A DNA stretch of 17,500 bases from Cristatella mucedo (lineage: Eukaryota > Bryozoa > Phylactolaemata > Cristatellidae), in assembly GCA_009760855.2 (NCBI GenBank), contig WPIO01000035.1, positions 2,545,001-2,562,500 on the forward strand, in the 5' to 3' direction. Positions within the stretch are counted from its first letter, which is position 1. Every line of letters starts with the position of its first letter. This document shows positions 1 to 10,964 of the stretch, piece by piece. The translations under genes were made by a program, and so were the position numbers. The notes under the pieces were generated by a model. It did no database searches. It was not told the origin of the DNA and was given only the letters and a program-made list of their open reading frames with translations.

Positions 1-700
1 GTTAAACTTAAAATCGATACCAGCACAAAGTCAATCAGGGGGGAGGTGGGAGCCTGCTTTTCTCTGCCATTCGGCTAACGAAAGTCTTCGTGGAATGCTG
101 ACCCGGTTGCCTATCAACGGAGCAGCGATTCCAGCAGCAGCGGCGGATGGGACCAGCAGCACAACAGAGTTTTCCACGAATGCTCAAAGACCAGCAGCAG
201 AGCTATGGCTGCTGCAAGACTGAACTCATGGCCCTCAGCCACCGCTGCCGCAGAGGTCGGTGCACTGCTCTGGCCATCGCAACAAAGGATGTCACCAACA
301 CGGCTGCTGCTGCCTCGGCTGCTGATGTCCTCTTGCCACGATCTCCTGCTGCCACGGACTCGCTGCTGCTGCTGCTGTTGCAGCAGCAGCAGCGAGTCCT
401 CCTTGCCTGATGCCGGCTGTGCTCGGGTACACTTCTTAGCATTCGGCTCCCAGTGCAGCTCTCTGGTGCTGCCGCAGCCCGGCACTTTAACTGCCACGTG
501 ACTGAACCTCTAGGTGGCTCGCTGTACTGGGCAGGTCTGCTGGCACTCCTGAGTGCTGCCTCACTCTGTGGCCATATCGTAGATGCTGGCTGGGGGCAGG
601 TGGCGAACGACGTGTACCGAGCCTCCCGGTTGGTTCCAGCAGCAGAGCTGCCGTGGTAACTATCGGCTACCAGACAAAAGACCGTCTTGCTGCACCGCAA
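1..700. repeat. CAG/CTG-rich, GC-rich stretch without a recognised gene
   Basis: Interspersed CAG and CTG triplets occur on both strands, at about 120-145, 190-215, 300-325 and 361-394. Short frames are open on both strands here and translate into Ala, Ser, Leu, Cys or Gln runs. That is what a triplet-rich sequence gives in any frame, so no frame is preferred. No domain, splice-site pair or convincing start was seen. It could be a diverged exon of a low-complexity protein or a triplet-repeat region; the sequence does not decide. Confidence 0.5.
356..399. repeat. Perfect 20-bp inverted repeat with 4-nt loop (CTG/CAG hairpin)
   Basis: Positions 356-375 are the exact reverse complement of 380-399, separated by TGTT at 376-379. 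The arms contain five CTG/CAG units and end in GGACTCG/CGAGTCC, so the pairing runs beyond the triplet run itself into non-repetitive sequence. The transcript of either strand would form a near-ideal hairpin. Confidence 0.9.
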
Positions 701-1738
701 GAAAGAGCTATTAATGATGATGCTAAATGAAAGTCCACGTCCGGCAGGGTTGACTCATCAGAGCTATTTCTGCTTTTGAGAGTGCTCAGTGCCTTTTCAC
801 TAAAAGTAATCAGCTGCTTTCTGTGTGCACAGCCGTCCTAAACTTCCGGTCCCAGCTAATTCAGGCAAAGGCTGCAGCTGAATTAGCCTTTGGTCTGTCT
901 GGGCAGTTCCTCGTGAGTGCTGTGGCTAAACCGACGTAAACCGGCCGAGCAGGTTCAGTTTGCCAGCACGTCCAGCCGAACTCAAGCACTAGGGCTGCAT
1001 TCTGCTGAGGCTCTTCTGCCACTTCCTGCCTAGTCGCCGATTTTACTCTTGATTACCAGAACACATCTAGCAGCTGAAAGCTATGACATGAGAGGAAGCA
1101 TCCAGCCTCATGCATTTAACGGCTTTTTTGGGATACAATGTGTTGCCTTACGCTTACCGTGCAGAGGACAGCAATGAAACTGTGGTGAACCTTTGACAGT
1201 TTGCTGCATGCTGGCCTCACAGTGCCATGCTGCACAATGAAACTTGCCTGGGCGCGGCCGTTCAAGCCCTCAGACAGGGCTCAGTGATACAGCTCTTCCT
1301 TTCGGATGACGTCACGGTGTCATGATACTGGCATCTCAAGAGAGAGTGGCTGCATTCGTTTGCACTGCGACTGAGTAAAGAAGTCGCGCCGATCTCTGTC
1401 GAAGCATCGACCGTGTGTGCTGCTGCTACTGCTGCTACTGCTGCAGCGCTGCGTTGGCACGTTCGCTGCCACCTCCTCTGAACTGCCCTCACACAGCAAC
1501 TTGGTTCTCAGGCTATCCCTTCGTTTCCACTTCTACTGAATCGTCGGCCTGGGTTCATCCTCTGGGAAGAGACCAGCAGGGCAGTGCTTCCTCCCCATTG
1601 ACCCGACGAGGCAGGGGCCTACATGCCTGTGCCAGTGGTAGCTGGCCTCTAACTGGATTTCAAGCGCTAGAAAGGTCAACGTCCATTGTTCAGAGTATGC
1701 CCAATCTCACACCCCTTGCAATAAGGACGACGACCCTA
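701..1738. other. No gene recognised
   Basis: Mixed-composition sequence with no open frame of recognisable content. A short CTG-rich patch lies at about 1417-1447. A frame running from 1415 into the microsatellite ends in AC/AT dipeptide repeats and is not credible as a protein. No tRNA-like boxes or retroelement ends were found. Confidence 0.5.
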
Positions 1739-1967
1739 CAGCCAGGGAGGCAGTTACACACAGCACACACACCCCCCTGCACGTCCGCACATACACGTGC
1801 ACACACACATGCACACACACACTTATGTGTATATCATATACAGTATATATACAACATATATATATGTATATATATATATATATATATATTGTATATATAC
1901 GATGTGCATACAGCCAGGTAGGTGCTTACGCACGCAAGCACACACAGACTTTATGTGTATATCATAT

Positions 1968-2003
<36 letters not shown>

Positions 2004-2035
2004 ATACAAATATACATGAACAAACTTGTATATAC
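1739..2035. repeat. Duplicated AC/AT compound microsatellite
   Basis: Two imperfect copies of one unit lie in tandem. Each begins with CAGCCAGG (1739 and 1911), passes through an AC-rich part, then a shared TATGTGTATATCATATAC segment (1824 and 1952), then a pure TA run (about 1868-1889 and 1971-1996). The AC part is much longer in the first copy. The open frames here consist of Tyr/Ile/His/Thr dipeptide repeats and are artefacts. Confidence 0.9.
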
Positions 2036-3707
2036 CTGTAAAATATGCTAGGTTTGTTGTGAGCTAGTTAGTTGGGTATCCGGCATTTATGTAACCCTTA
2101 CATAGACTCCTTAATGTACTACTACAACGGTACAGCACTTATGAGTTCAAAAAGAAGGAAGGGGATAATTTGCATATGTAGCCGGGAAATGCATTCACAT
2201 AGTTGAAATTTAAGATTGAAATGCTAGAACTTCACAGGGCCATGAACTTGACAAGGTTGTTCAAAGGGTGGCCATGGCTTCATTCCACGAGCTCGTGCTC
2301 TCCTTTTTCGGTCGCCCGAAGTGACTGACTGGCACTTTTGGAGCTTCCGCTTGGACCAGCTGAGTTGGTATATTGTAAAACTGCCAGAGTGAACGCGACC
2401 AACAGGAAGTCGTGAAGTGCCTATCTTGTAAGTCAGCTTAACTGGTCTAAAAGAAAGCTGTGCGAGCGCAGCCTGCACAACTTTTGAGGCTGGCAGCTTA
2501 TCAAATGTAATCAGCTCAACTGCAGGTATCAGTGCTGAAATTGAGCTGGGGGGCACAGGTGTGCTAAATCTAAGGATTCTTATCGGGTGACTGACTTAAC
2601 GGCCTCATCGGTATTCAAACAGAACTTAGAGAACCACCGTGCATGCTGCCGGCATAGACAGATGCAGCTGCCCAAGCAATCCTTAGCTGTATAGCCCATA
2701 CAGGGCAGCGTAGTTAAGAGGGATGAAGTCAACCGCAGTAGTTGAAGTCGTTGCTCCAGCGCTCTTGCTGGACCGTACGAGATGCTATGTGACAGCTAAT
2801 GTGCTCTGGCAGAGAGGACTAGGAACATGGACACAACCAGCTCCTCCAGCGTTTAGACGGTCTCTGTGTGCCTTGCACGCCTCTACGTGTCAAGATGTAT
2901 GAGACAGATTTTTGTAACCACAAATCTACTTAGTGCCCTAAGCATGGAGCTCACTATCGACTGATATCTCGACATCCCCTGAGTGGACGACATTCAAAGT
3001 AGAGCTGTCGTTCTCGTTTATCAGGGTTACTCAGTTCCAGAATCTATCACGCTAAGTGAATTTCGTGAAGTATGATTCTTTATTCATAAATCAAATATTT
3101 TCGTAGTTAGAGCATAAACGACCTGCTTATGACCCGTTAAATATGGATTTTAACATTTATTAGAGCCCTTCAGACAGGAAATAACACCCTTTAGTCATCA
3201 TTACACTCTTATTACCAAATATATTAGAAACGGTAAGAGAAAATAAGACATATTAGAGGTTTCAAACATAGCATTATTATTATTGTAGATTTAATTGTAC
3301 ACACGCAATTCTTTCGAACAAACACCAAGCTATAAAAATAGTGCGTTTGGGTATGAAGTGATTAATATGAAGAGATGTACAGCACAGCAAAGAAGAGCGA
3401 GATTACGGCTTCTCTGAAGGCCCGACTTCAGTAGGGAAGTCTTCAGGTGGTACAGTATCTTCAAAAGGTGCGTCGTCGTCTTCTACCGCGTTCCAAACGT
3501 ACAGTAGTTTTAATTGTAATATCGGGGTGTATCATTGACTTTGACAACCTAGCGAGAGCTGTATCATTTTCACTATCTCGATCAACTTTTTAATGAATAC
3601 GCACGTATTTAAAAAACCGCGACAGAGTGAAGCCGAGAAAGTCGAAGCGAAAGTGGCGAGGGACGACTGTACACGTTCCTCACTGCATTCACTTCGGCCC
3701 TGTGAAT
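2036..3707. other. No gene recognised; AT-rich from about 3060 to 3360
   Basis: Apart from the short SINE-B tail at 2587-2625, nothing is recognisable. The minus-strand frame at 2224-2556 has no identifiable domain. The stretch from about 3060 to 3360 is AT-rich with a short ATT run near 3275-3284, but no LINE 3'-end hairpin precedes that run. Confidence 0.5.
2587..2625 (-). mobile_element. SINE family B, 3' tail fragment
   Basis: On the minus strand this reads ATACCGATGAGGCCGTTAAG followed by TCAGTCAC. It matches the tail shared by the longer family B copies (ATGAGGCTGTTAAATCAGCT) with a few substitutions. No tRNA-like head with a B box was found in the next 170 bp on the head side, so this is a 5'-truncated or eroded copy. 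Confidence 0.55.
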
Positions 3708-5640
3708 TAGTAATATTAATAATAGGTTGTCTGTATAGCACCACTGAACTAACTCTATCCGCGTGCTTCACAACTCGCTGCAAGAGAATTAAAAATGAGG
3801 GATTAGTGACACGTACGGCATCAAGCATGCAGACGCAAACAAGTATCGTGTTTATGCTGGTGTGTTGATGTAAACAGGAAGTCTCTCATGGCCTCCCGTA
3901 ACTAGGACCTCTGGCTAGTAGCATGCACGGAATCATCGTACACAGGTGAGCACGGGAAGCACACAGGCACAAAAAGTCCATCGTTTGGAGCGAAGGGAAA
4001 GATGCGATGAACAGATGCGTCTTCAGCTCTGAGACTTGAGTGTTGCAAGATAATTTCGGGCAAAGTGGCCGTAGCCGGAAGCTAGTTCCAGGCTTTCGGT
4101 GCATGTTAGCTGTAGGCTCGATCATATAAAGATTTCAATTTAATGCAAGGAACAGTGAGATGACTAGATGCTGAGCTGAGGAGAAGGTGGTGCAATAGCA
4201 CGCTGGATGAGCAAGGAGGTCGGATAGGTAAGCTGTTGCTAGCTAGTGAAGCGAACGTTAAGCCAGAGAGAAAATCTTGAAATTGATCCAATGCTTGATT
4301 GGAAGCCTTTTAAGATCAGACAGAAGCGGTATCCTGAAGTCAGAAGCTGCCATCCCGATGACTGCAGACCAGATGAGCAGCTGACTTTTGCACCAGTTGC
4401 AAGCGATTAAGAGCACTGGCCACTAGACTTATTCAAGTCTCGAATGAGGGAAAGTGCAATAACTTTGACTCAGTGCCACCGAGCTGCATGAACTAGTTTG
4501 GCTATCGTACTCTAATTTTAGCATGCACACCCTGATTTGGCGACGAACCTTAGCTTAAAGTAGGGCAGCCTTTACCATGGAGGATATGCGTTCAGCTAAC
4601 TACGGGCCATTTTTGAACAGTACGTCTAGATTACGTGAAGATGTCACTAGAGTGAAGCTAGATGAACCAATCTTGAGAGTGTGAACTTTAAACTTTCCGG
4701 TGACACTATGTCTGCCCATGGCCATTAGGTCGGTCTTATTGATCGTTAAGAATCAGGAAGTTAGTAGCCATCCAAAAAGTGAAGGAGAAGTCGTTGCAGG
4801 CTGCATGGGAAGCTAGAGAGTCGAGTGAGGAGCGTAGAATTGTCCAAGTATAGGTTGGGCCGGGTGTCGTCGGCATAGAAATTAAAAGCCAACATTGTGT
4901 ATGGATATTAAAATTGGCTAGATGGAGAGTATAGATAATAAAAAGAGTTGGGTCTAAGATTTAACCATGAAGTACCCCATACTTTAAGGTCCAGAAAACC
5001 ATTTACATCGGCATACATTTCTTATATCTCATTGAGGTATTACCTTATCTGTTTTAGCACTGGGCCGGTGATACCTGTGCGTACGAAGAGGTGCTCCAGA
5101 AGGGTCTGGTTGTCAACAGTGTCAAATGCAGCTGACTGATCCAGGAGTGCCAATAAAGAAGCCCCCTACCCTGATCACCAGTGTTCACGAGGTCATTGTA
5201 AACCCAAAGCAGATGAATGCCGTGCAATAATTAGCTCTAGATCTGGTGATTGAAAGTTGCTGTAGGATCTGATGAATGGATAAAATCTCGTTCAATTGCA
5301 GGACCACCACTTGTTCAGGTTTCTTAGATAAGATTGGCAGAAGGTAGACTGAACGAAAGCTACATACGTTCACATGATCTGGGGTAAGCTTTTTGATGAG
5401 TTGATTGGCAATATCTGCTGTCAGAGGGGAAGGGACTTCACCGGTAATCAGGGACATATTAGAAATATTTCTTACGGTGGGCAGCAACAGGTCTACTCAC
5501 CTAATAATGAGAACTGTTGGAACAGGATCTAGAGGACTAGTGGTCTTTTTAGCCCGGTAGTTTTGCTAAAAATTCAGCAGAGACTAGCTCGAGAGCAATG
5601 CGAGGAAGAAGAGTGGGTAAACTCACAGCTGCAGTCCAGC
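3708..5640 (-). mobile_element. Decayed LINE (L2/CR1/Rex-like non-LTR retrotransposon), 5'-truncated
   Basis: The element runs from about 5640 down to 3708. Its order on the minus strand is: the upstream part of the reverse transcriptase region, the RT core motifs, the C-terminal region, a 3' UTR, a hairpin-like 3' end (3772-3730) and a degenerate ATT-rich tail (about 3728-3708). The 3' UTR matches the LINE at 10532-10989: compare GCATGCTTGATGCC here with GCATGCTGACCC there, and the TTGCAGCGAG/TTGCAGCAAA junction before the hairpin. All three copies in the window with recognisable 3' UTR appear to be one family. No endonuclease domain was found upstream of 5640; a SINE follows at 5707-5846. 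The upstream limit is approximate. Confidence 0.85.
3886..5590 (-). pseudogene. LINE ORF2 reverse transcriptase, broken by stops and frameshifts
   Basis: Following the minus strand across frames gives the family's landmarks in order. KTTSPLDPVPT is at 5547-5515. An open segment at 5487-5185 includes SLITGEVPSPL and FRSVYLLPILSK, the counterpart of the usual YRPVSNLPFLSK. ALLDQSAAFDTVDN (motif A, with the first catalytic Asp) is at about 5150-5109. GVLHG, a stop, then ILDPTLFIIYT (motif B, usually GVPQGSVLGP) starts at 4978. FYADDT, the catalytic YADD of motif C, is at 4877-4866 with its flanks. LKRLPIKHWINFKIF is at about 4320-4275. DRAYS lies near 4115 and LKTHLF near 4010. At least three frame changes and several stops lie between these blocks, so no active enzyme is made. 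In a live element this domain makes cDNA at the nicked target site. The clade assignment beyond the L2/CR1/Rex-like group is inference. Confidence 0.85.
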
Positions 5641-5706
5641 AGGCACCACAGTCTGGGTATGAAGCTCTTAAGTTGCTCTATCTTGCCTAAAATATGTGTA
5701 TATATG

Positions 5707-5846
5707 TATTTATTTATTTAATTTGTATAGTGTCCTAAGAAAACTTAATCTTTATTCAGATGCTTTACATATGCCACGGGGCTCGAGCCCATGACCTCGG
5801 CCAGACCTTGATCGGGCGAGTACTTTAACCAGTGGGCCAAACCAGC
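5707..5846 (-). mobile_element. SINE family A (tRNA-derived), full-length copy
   Basis: Read on the minus strand from 5846, it begins GCTGGTTTGGCCCACTGGTT (A-box region), has a B-box-like GGGCTCGAGCCCC near 5780-5791, and then the tail AAAGATTAAGTTTTCTTAGG. It ends in an ATTT-rich run at 5707-5720. Head and tail match the copies at 9880-10018 and 11851-11990. Pol III would transcribe such an element; the head has decayed from a tRNA whose identity is not clear. It lies just upstream of the LINE remnant and in the same orientation. Confidence 0.85.
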
Positions 5847-7124
5847 AAAGCAGTGCTAAGTCGCCATTGGGATCGCGTGGCAGAATGCTCTCCTGGGTTC
5901 GGTTAAGAAGACGGTCGGCAGCAGGCATTTACATTTATGGGTTATCAGTCTGTGATTCCTCTAATTCTCTATACAATATAGAGATGGCCTTGGCTTAAAA
6001 TGGATTGATATGTCCTACAATAATCTTCAAATGTCAAGCAATTAACAGAGTTCAGACTGTTTGTCAACTTCCTCAAGTTTACTGCTAGTTTAATTTTCTC
6101 GTTTTATGTCAGGTGTAAAACAAAAGGGTACTCGGTACGAACGGCTGGTTGCTTAGTCTGCTGAACAAACTCGCCATGGACGTTGGCTAGCATCGAATTG
6201 TAGTGCTGTACATAGAGGGGAAGGTTGGTGGGAGGATCAAGTAGAAGGCAAGGCAGGAGTCAGTTGTGGACAGTATCAATCTCAAAAAACTTTACTTCTT
6301 GACTCACATGTAATTGTGGATGTCGAAAGAGAAACTCTTTTAGGGAGAATGGAATACTCATATAATCAGAAGTGCCGAAAGGGATTTCCGTAGGGTTTGA
6401 TAGGGGGGTTGTCCTTTAAATGCTTATGCTTGCTGTAACTCATCCTATTATTGCTAATTGTACTGCATCCAAATATTACTAATTAACGTATGTGCTTCAT
6501 TTTCAGCCGACAGGAAATAGTACGATAGAGATTTAGTTATCCTTTCCAGGTACTAGACAAACGTATTATTACTACAAAAATTATCACAATTTTTGTATTA
6601 TTTCCAGCTAATGCAAAAAGATATGCCATCGGCGCACAATAACAATATTTTTTAATCAGGCAGATTGTTCTGAAAGTCTTTTTTATTCTCTTACACAGAC
6701 GCAGAAATGTCACCGCTACCCTACGGCTCCTTAAGCTGTGCAGCTGGTCTATAGATTCATCTTTTTGTTTTTTATTCTTTATCCTCAACGCTGCCACACT
6801 GAATTCATAAAGCAACAGTTGTCGCAACAGTAAGCACAGCCGGGTGTCAGATCAGGGCACTAGAGACAAGAGAGCCACAGACAGACGAGCTCGACGACGA
6901 CGAGTTCACTCAGCCTAAAATGGTTCAGCTGACTCGCGCAGACAGAAAGAGGAGCAGCCAGAGGCTCACTGCAAGTGGTGGCCGAGCAAACGAGCGATGC
7001 TGGCGATATGTCCACTACTGATGACACTCTCGCTTTCCTAGAACGTCAGCCGCATGGTGCAGTAGGGGCGGTGCAAGAAAGCAGCAGCAGCAGAAGAAGT
7101 AGGCTGACCCGGTCCAGCGACACC
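5847..7124. other. No gene recognised
   Basis: No retroelement motif, tRNA-like box or persuasive exon was found. The minus-strand frame at 6537-6827 is rich in Lys/Ile and has no known domain. The part after about 6840 becomes more GC-rich, with GAC/CAG repeats at 6890-6905 and 7080-7095. A plus-strand ATG at 6919 opens only 33 codons. Confidence 0.5.
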
Positions 7125-7170
7125 GGGCAGTCTGGCTCTGCAGTCTGGCTCTGAGAGAGCCAGACTGCCC
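7125..7170. repeat. Nested hairpin with a 13-bp tandem repeat in its arm
   Basis: GCAGTCTGGCTCT occurs twice head to tail (7127-7139 and 7140-7152), and its reverse complement follows at 7156-7168. The near repeat pairs with the inverted copy over a 3-nt loop (7153-7155). The far repeat can pair instead, as a 15-bp stem of 7125-7139 with 7156-7170. The two pairings are mutually exclusive. Confidence 0.9.
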
Positions 7171-8080
7171 ACCCACCAAGGAGTCTCAGGCAAAGAGACT
7201 GACTGACAGGGGACACGGCTGCCGGCCGCAGTGAGCGATTGACCGACAGCCGAGTTATTGGCACGAATCGCTTGTTAGAGTGTCAAGGTAACTTTTGAAC
7301 CAAGCTGCACGATTGGCTGGCTGCAGTGAGAATCGAAAGCACCTGCTTTTCAGAGCAATAAATCGACCCTGCCATTTTGTGATTGCTTCCACAGACCCGT
7401 GGTCTATTCAAAGAGTAGCACCTAAAAGAAAGAAAGAATCCTCTATGAAGGTCATTGCTTGCTCTAGATGCTCAAAACTAAATGGTTGCAACTATTAAAA
7501 TACGACAGCCTGCTTTAAAAAGACCGATGGACTTTCTGCAAACCGACGCTATCAGCTTTGCTAGTTCCATCTGAGAAAAAGCTGCTAAACCTACACGAGA
7601 AACGCCTCGAATCAGCGCTGGAGACCGTCTCCCCGAGAAGACTCCTCTACTGGGCATTCCGGGGGAGCGACAAAGGCTCAGTATGCACCTTTCTTACAGC
7701 CTTAAGGGGTGGTTCCGTGCAATGGCAAGTGAGAACAACATAGCTGAACGTCGATATCCTTCAATCAGTAACTATGGAGCCGTTTATCAGCTTAGAGAGG
7801 ACTTAATTAGAAGAGTACATCGTCTAGCCATTTCTGGACCAGATGTATATAGAAATCTTGGCCTTCACCGGTCCAATATCACCCCCAAGAAGCTGATTAG
7901 GAGCTGGAGCACTTAAACGGCTGTTGTTCGATAGGGGTACCCCTTCAACCAGGATTTCGCCCCTCTTAGACCCCTCTACTTTCCTCCCAATTCCTCATTC
8001 AGCTGCATAGTGTGATCAAAGAAACTTTAATATAATCGGGAGTAATAATGAAGAGCGTGGGCTTATAAGCAACCATTCAC
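7171..8080. other. No gene recognised; one uncharacterised open frame
   Basis: A plus-strand frame is free of stops from about 7576 to the TAA at 7914-7916, roughly 110 codons. It has one internal ATG at 7683 and ends ...ITPKKLIRSWST. Its composition is mixed rather than low-complexity, unlike most frames in the window. No domain is recognised and no splice pair clearly frames it. It may be a decayed exon or retroelement piece, or chance. Nothing else in this stretch stands out. Confidence 0.35.
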
Positions 8081-9639
<1,559 letters not shown>

Positions 9640-9678
9640 GTCTCCAAAGTAATTCTTGGGCACTATGCAAATGAACTG

Positions 9679-9680
<2 letters not shown>
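9640..9680 (+). mobile_element. SINE family A, 3' tail fragment leading into a (TG)n tract
   Basis: AAGTAATTCTTGGGCACTAT followed by GCAAATGAA matches the family A tail at 9979-10011 (AAGTTCTCTTGGGGCACTAT, then ACAAATGAA) with few differences. The head region 9520-9640 is too diverged to assign. The tail runs directly into the TA/TG microsatellite, suggesting that the repeat grew from the SINE's 3' end. Confidence 0.55.
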
Positions 9681-9733
<53 letters not shown>

Positions 9734-9738
9734 GTGTT
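9679..9738. repeat. (TA)n(TG)n microsatellite
   Basis: A short TA run (9679-9687) passes into about 50 nt of TG repeats, interrupted once by TTT near 9712-9714. Confidence 0.95.
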
Positions 9739-9879
9739 ATGTAACTGAAATACCCCTTGATGATAACCTTCGATGAGCTTGGCGACTGACTTACAACTGT
9801 GCTTTCAAATCGCTTGAGTAACTACCGTGGGACGATTAGTCACTTTACTACACTTTACCAGTGATCTGGGAGCTATCTA

Positions 9880-10018
9880 TCTGGTTTGGTCCAGCGGTTA
9901 AGGTGCTCGCCCCGGCCAAGGTCTGGCTGAGGTATTTGGCTCGAGCCCCGAGGCATATGTGAAGCGCCTGAATAGAGATTAAGTTCTCTTGGGGCACTAT
10001 ACAAATGAATTATGTTTA
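9880..10018 (+). mobile_element. SINE family A (tRNA-derived), best-preserved copy
   Basis: The head begins TCTGGTTTGGTCCAGCGGTT. Its TGGTCCAGCGG fits the Pol III A box (TRGYNNARYGG type), and GGCTCGAGCCCC at about 9939-9950 is a B box with two substitutions from GGTTCGANTCC. The tail from 9959 (TGTGAAGCGCCTGAATAGAG, then ATTAAGTTCTCTTGGGGC) closely matches the LINE end at 10922-10975. There is no extra conserved central domain between head and tail, so the whole element is about 140 bp. No clear target-site duplication was found. Confidence 0.9.
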
Positions 10019-10343
10019 TCAATTTAGACCCAGGTCCAGGTGATGGCAGCCATATGAGTCTCACCGATGATGACGAGGATCTCGCTACTGACTGGTCCGC
10101 CTCACGGTACTTTGTTTGACTCGCGATACCCTGCAGCTGCCGGATACCTGTTCCGACCAAGTGCACATAGAAAAGAGAGGACGACCGGGAGCGAGGGCAC
10201 CAAAACGAGAGGGGCCAAGATGCACGAATGACGAGAGCCACGATGTGCATTTCTATTTGATGTATTCTGGGTCACATGCAGTGATTCAATTTGGTTCGGG
10301 GTGCCATTAGACCGAATGAATTTAGGCCATCCGACACATATTA

Positions 10344-10428
10344 CAGCAAATGTAAAGCGCCTAGAGAGAGAGATTAAGTTCTCTGAGGGCGCTTTATCAA
10401 GTGAAATATTATTATTATTATTATTATA
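10344..10428 (+). mobile_element. LINE 3' end, extremely 5'-truncated copy with (ATT)n tail
   Basis: From CAGCAAATGTAAAGCGCCTA through the hairpin to the (ATT)n tail, this is almost identical to 10918-10989; differences are an extra GA and AAAT in place of GCAT before the tail. No ORF2 or longer 3' UTR precedes it, so it is either an 85-bp insertion or the tail of an element whose body has eroded. Confidence 0.85.
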
Positions 10429-10561
10429 TTACAAGCAATGAGGCGTCTGTATACATTACTGGCGATCCTTCTTGGATAAGCTTAGTAGTATGTGACGATA
10501 TGCAACTAACCCCTCTTGGGTGAGGTGAGTAATGACGATCAGTAACGCCAAGCATTGTACC

Positions 10562-10759
10562 ACCTGCTTTTCGGAATCCAACAGTCTAGAAATACCTCGT
10601 ACAAGCCTTAAATCCTTTGGAGACCGTGCATTTAGTTCATATGCTCCCAAAGCCTGGAACTCCCACCCGACCTGCGTCAGAACATCCCCTGACCTGACCA
10701 CATTTAAAAGGAACTTAAAAACACACCTATTTAGGACAGCATTTAGTGGGTCCCTGTGA
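10562..10759 (+). pseudogene. C-terminal end of LINE ORF2
   Basis: The frame contains RTSLKSFGDRAFSSYAPKAWN, then TTFKRNLKTHLFRTAF, and stops with TGA at 10757-10759. This matches the end of L2/CR1/Rex/Jockey-type ORF2 proteins, whose usual form is GDRAFS..AP.LWN.LP...FK..LKTHLF. That region lies downstream of the reverse transcriptase core and follows no catalytic motif here. The frame is open back to 10532, but the ATG there is not a real start: the element is truncated and lacks endonuclease and RT. The reading frame has no stop or shift over its length, unlike the minus-strand copy at 3.7-5.6 kb, which suggests a more recent insertion. Confidence 0.88.
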
Positions 10760-10924
10760 TTCGTCCTTGATGTGCTTATGCTTGCTGACACTGTGCATGC
10801 TGCCACTAACCACATTTGCATGCTGACCCTGTGCATGTCACCCCTAACCACATTATTCATTTCGTTTGTTTTTCAAGCATGATTTTACTTACCATTCAAT
10901 TGCATTTCGCTTTGCAGCAAATGT

Positions 10925-10964
10925 AAAGCGCCTAGAAAGAGATTAAGTTCTCTGAGGGCGCTTT
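10925..10964 (+). other. LINE 3'-end double stem-loop
   Basis: AAAGCGCC (10925-10932) pairs perfectly with GGCGCTTT (10957-10964). Inside, AGAGA (10938-10942) pairs with TCTCT (10949-10953) over the loop TTAAGT. In L2-type LINEs such a 3' stem-loop is recognised by the element's reverse transcriptase to start target-primed cDNA synthesis; that role is inferred here from position and similarity. Confidence 0.75.

Noticed and set aside
203-700. 165-codon minus-strand open frame with Ala/Ser/Cys runs
   Set aside because: The runs are CAG/CTG triplets read in one of several open frames on both strands; no domain and no frame preference.
3273-3286. LINE tail suggested by a short ATT run
   Set aside because: No 3'-end hairpin or 3' UTR similarity precedes it on either strand.
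5847-6840. Endonuclease domain of the minus-strand LINE upstream of 5640
   Set aside because: No endonuclease motif was recognisable in any frame; the element is treated as truncated.
7576-7916. About 110-codon open frame as a real gene
   Set aside because: Mixed composition is mildly encouraging, but there is no domain, no clear start and no splice support.
9889-9960. Possible intact tRNA gene
   Set aside because: A and B boxes are present, but no proper acceptor stem or anticodon arm can be closed, and the same head recurs joined to a shared tail, so it is a SINE.
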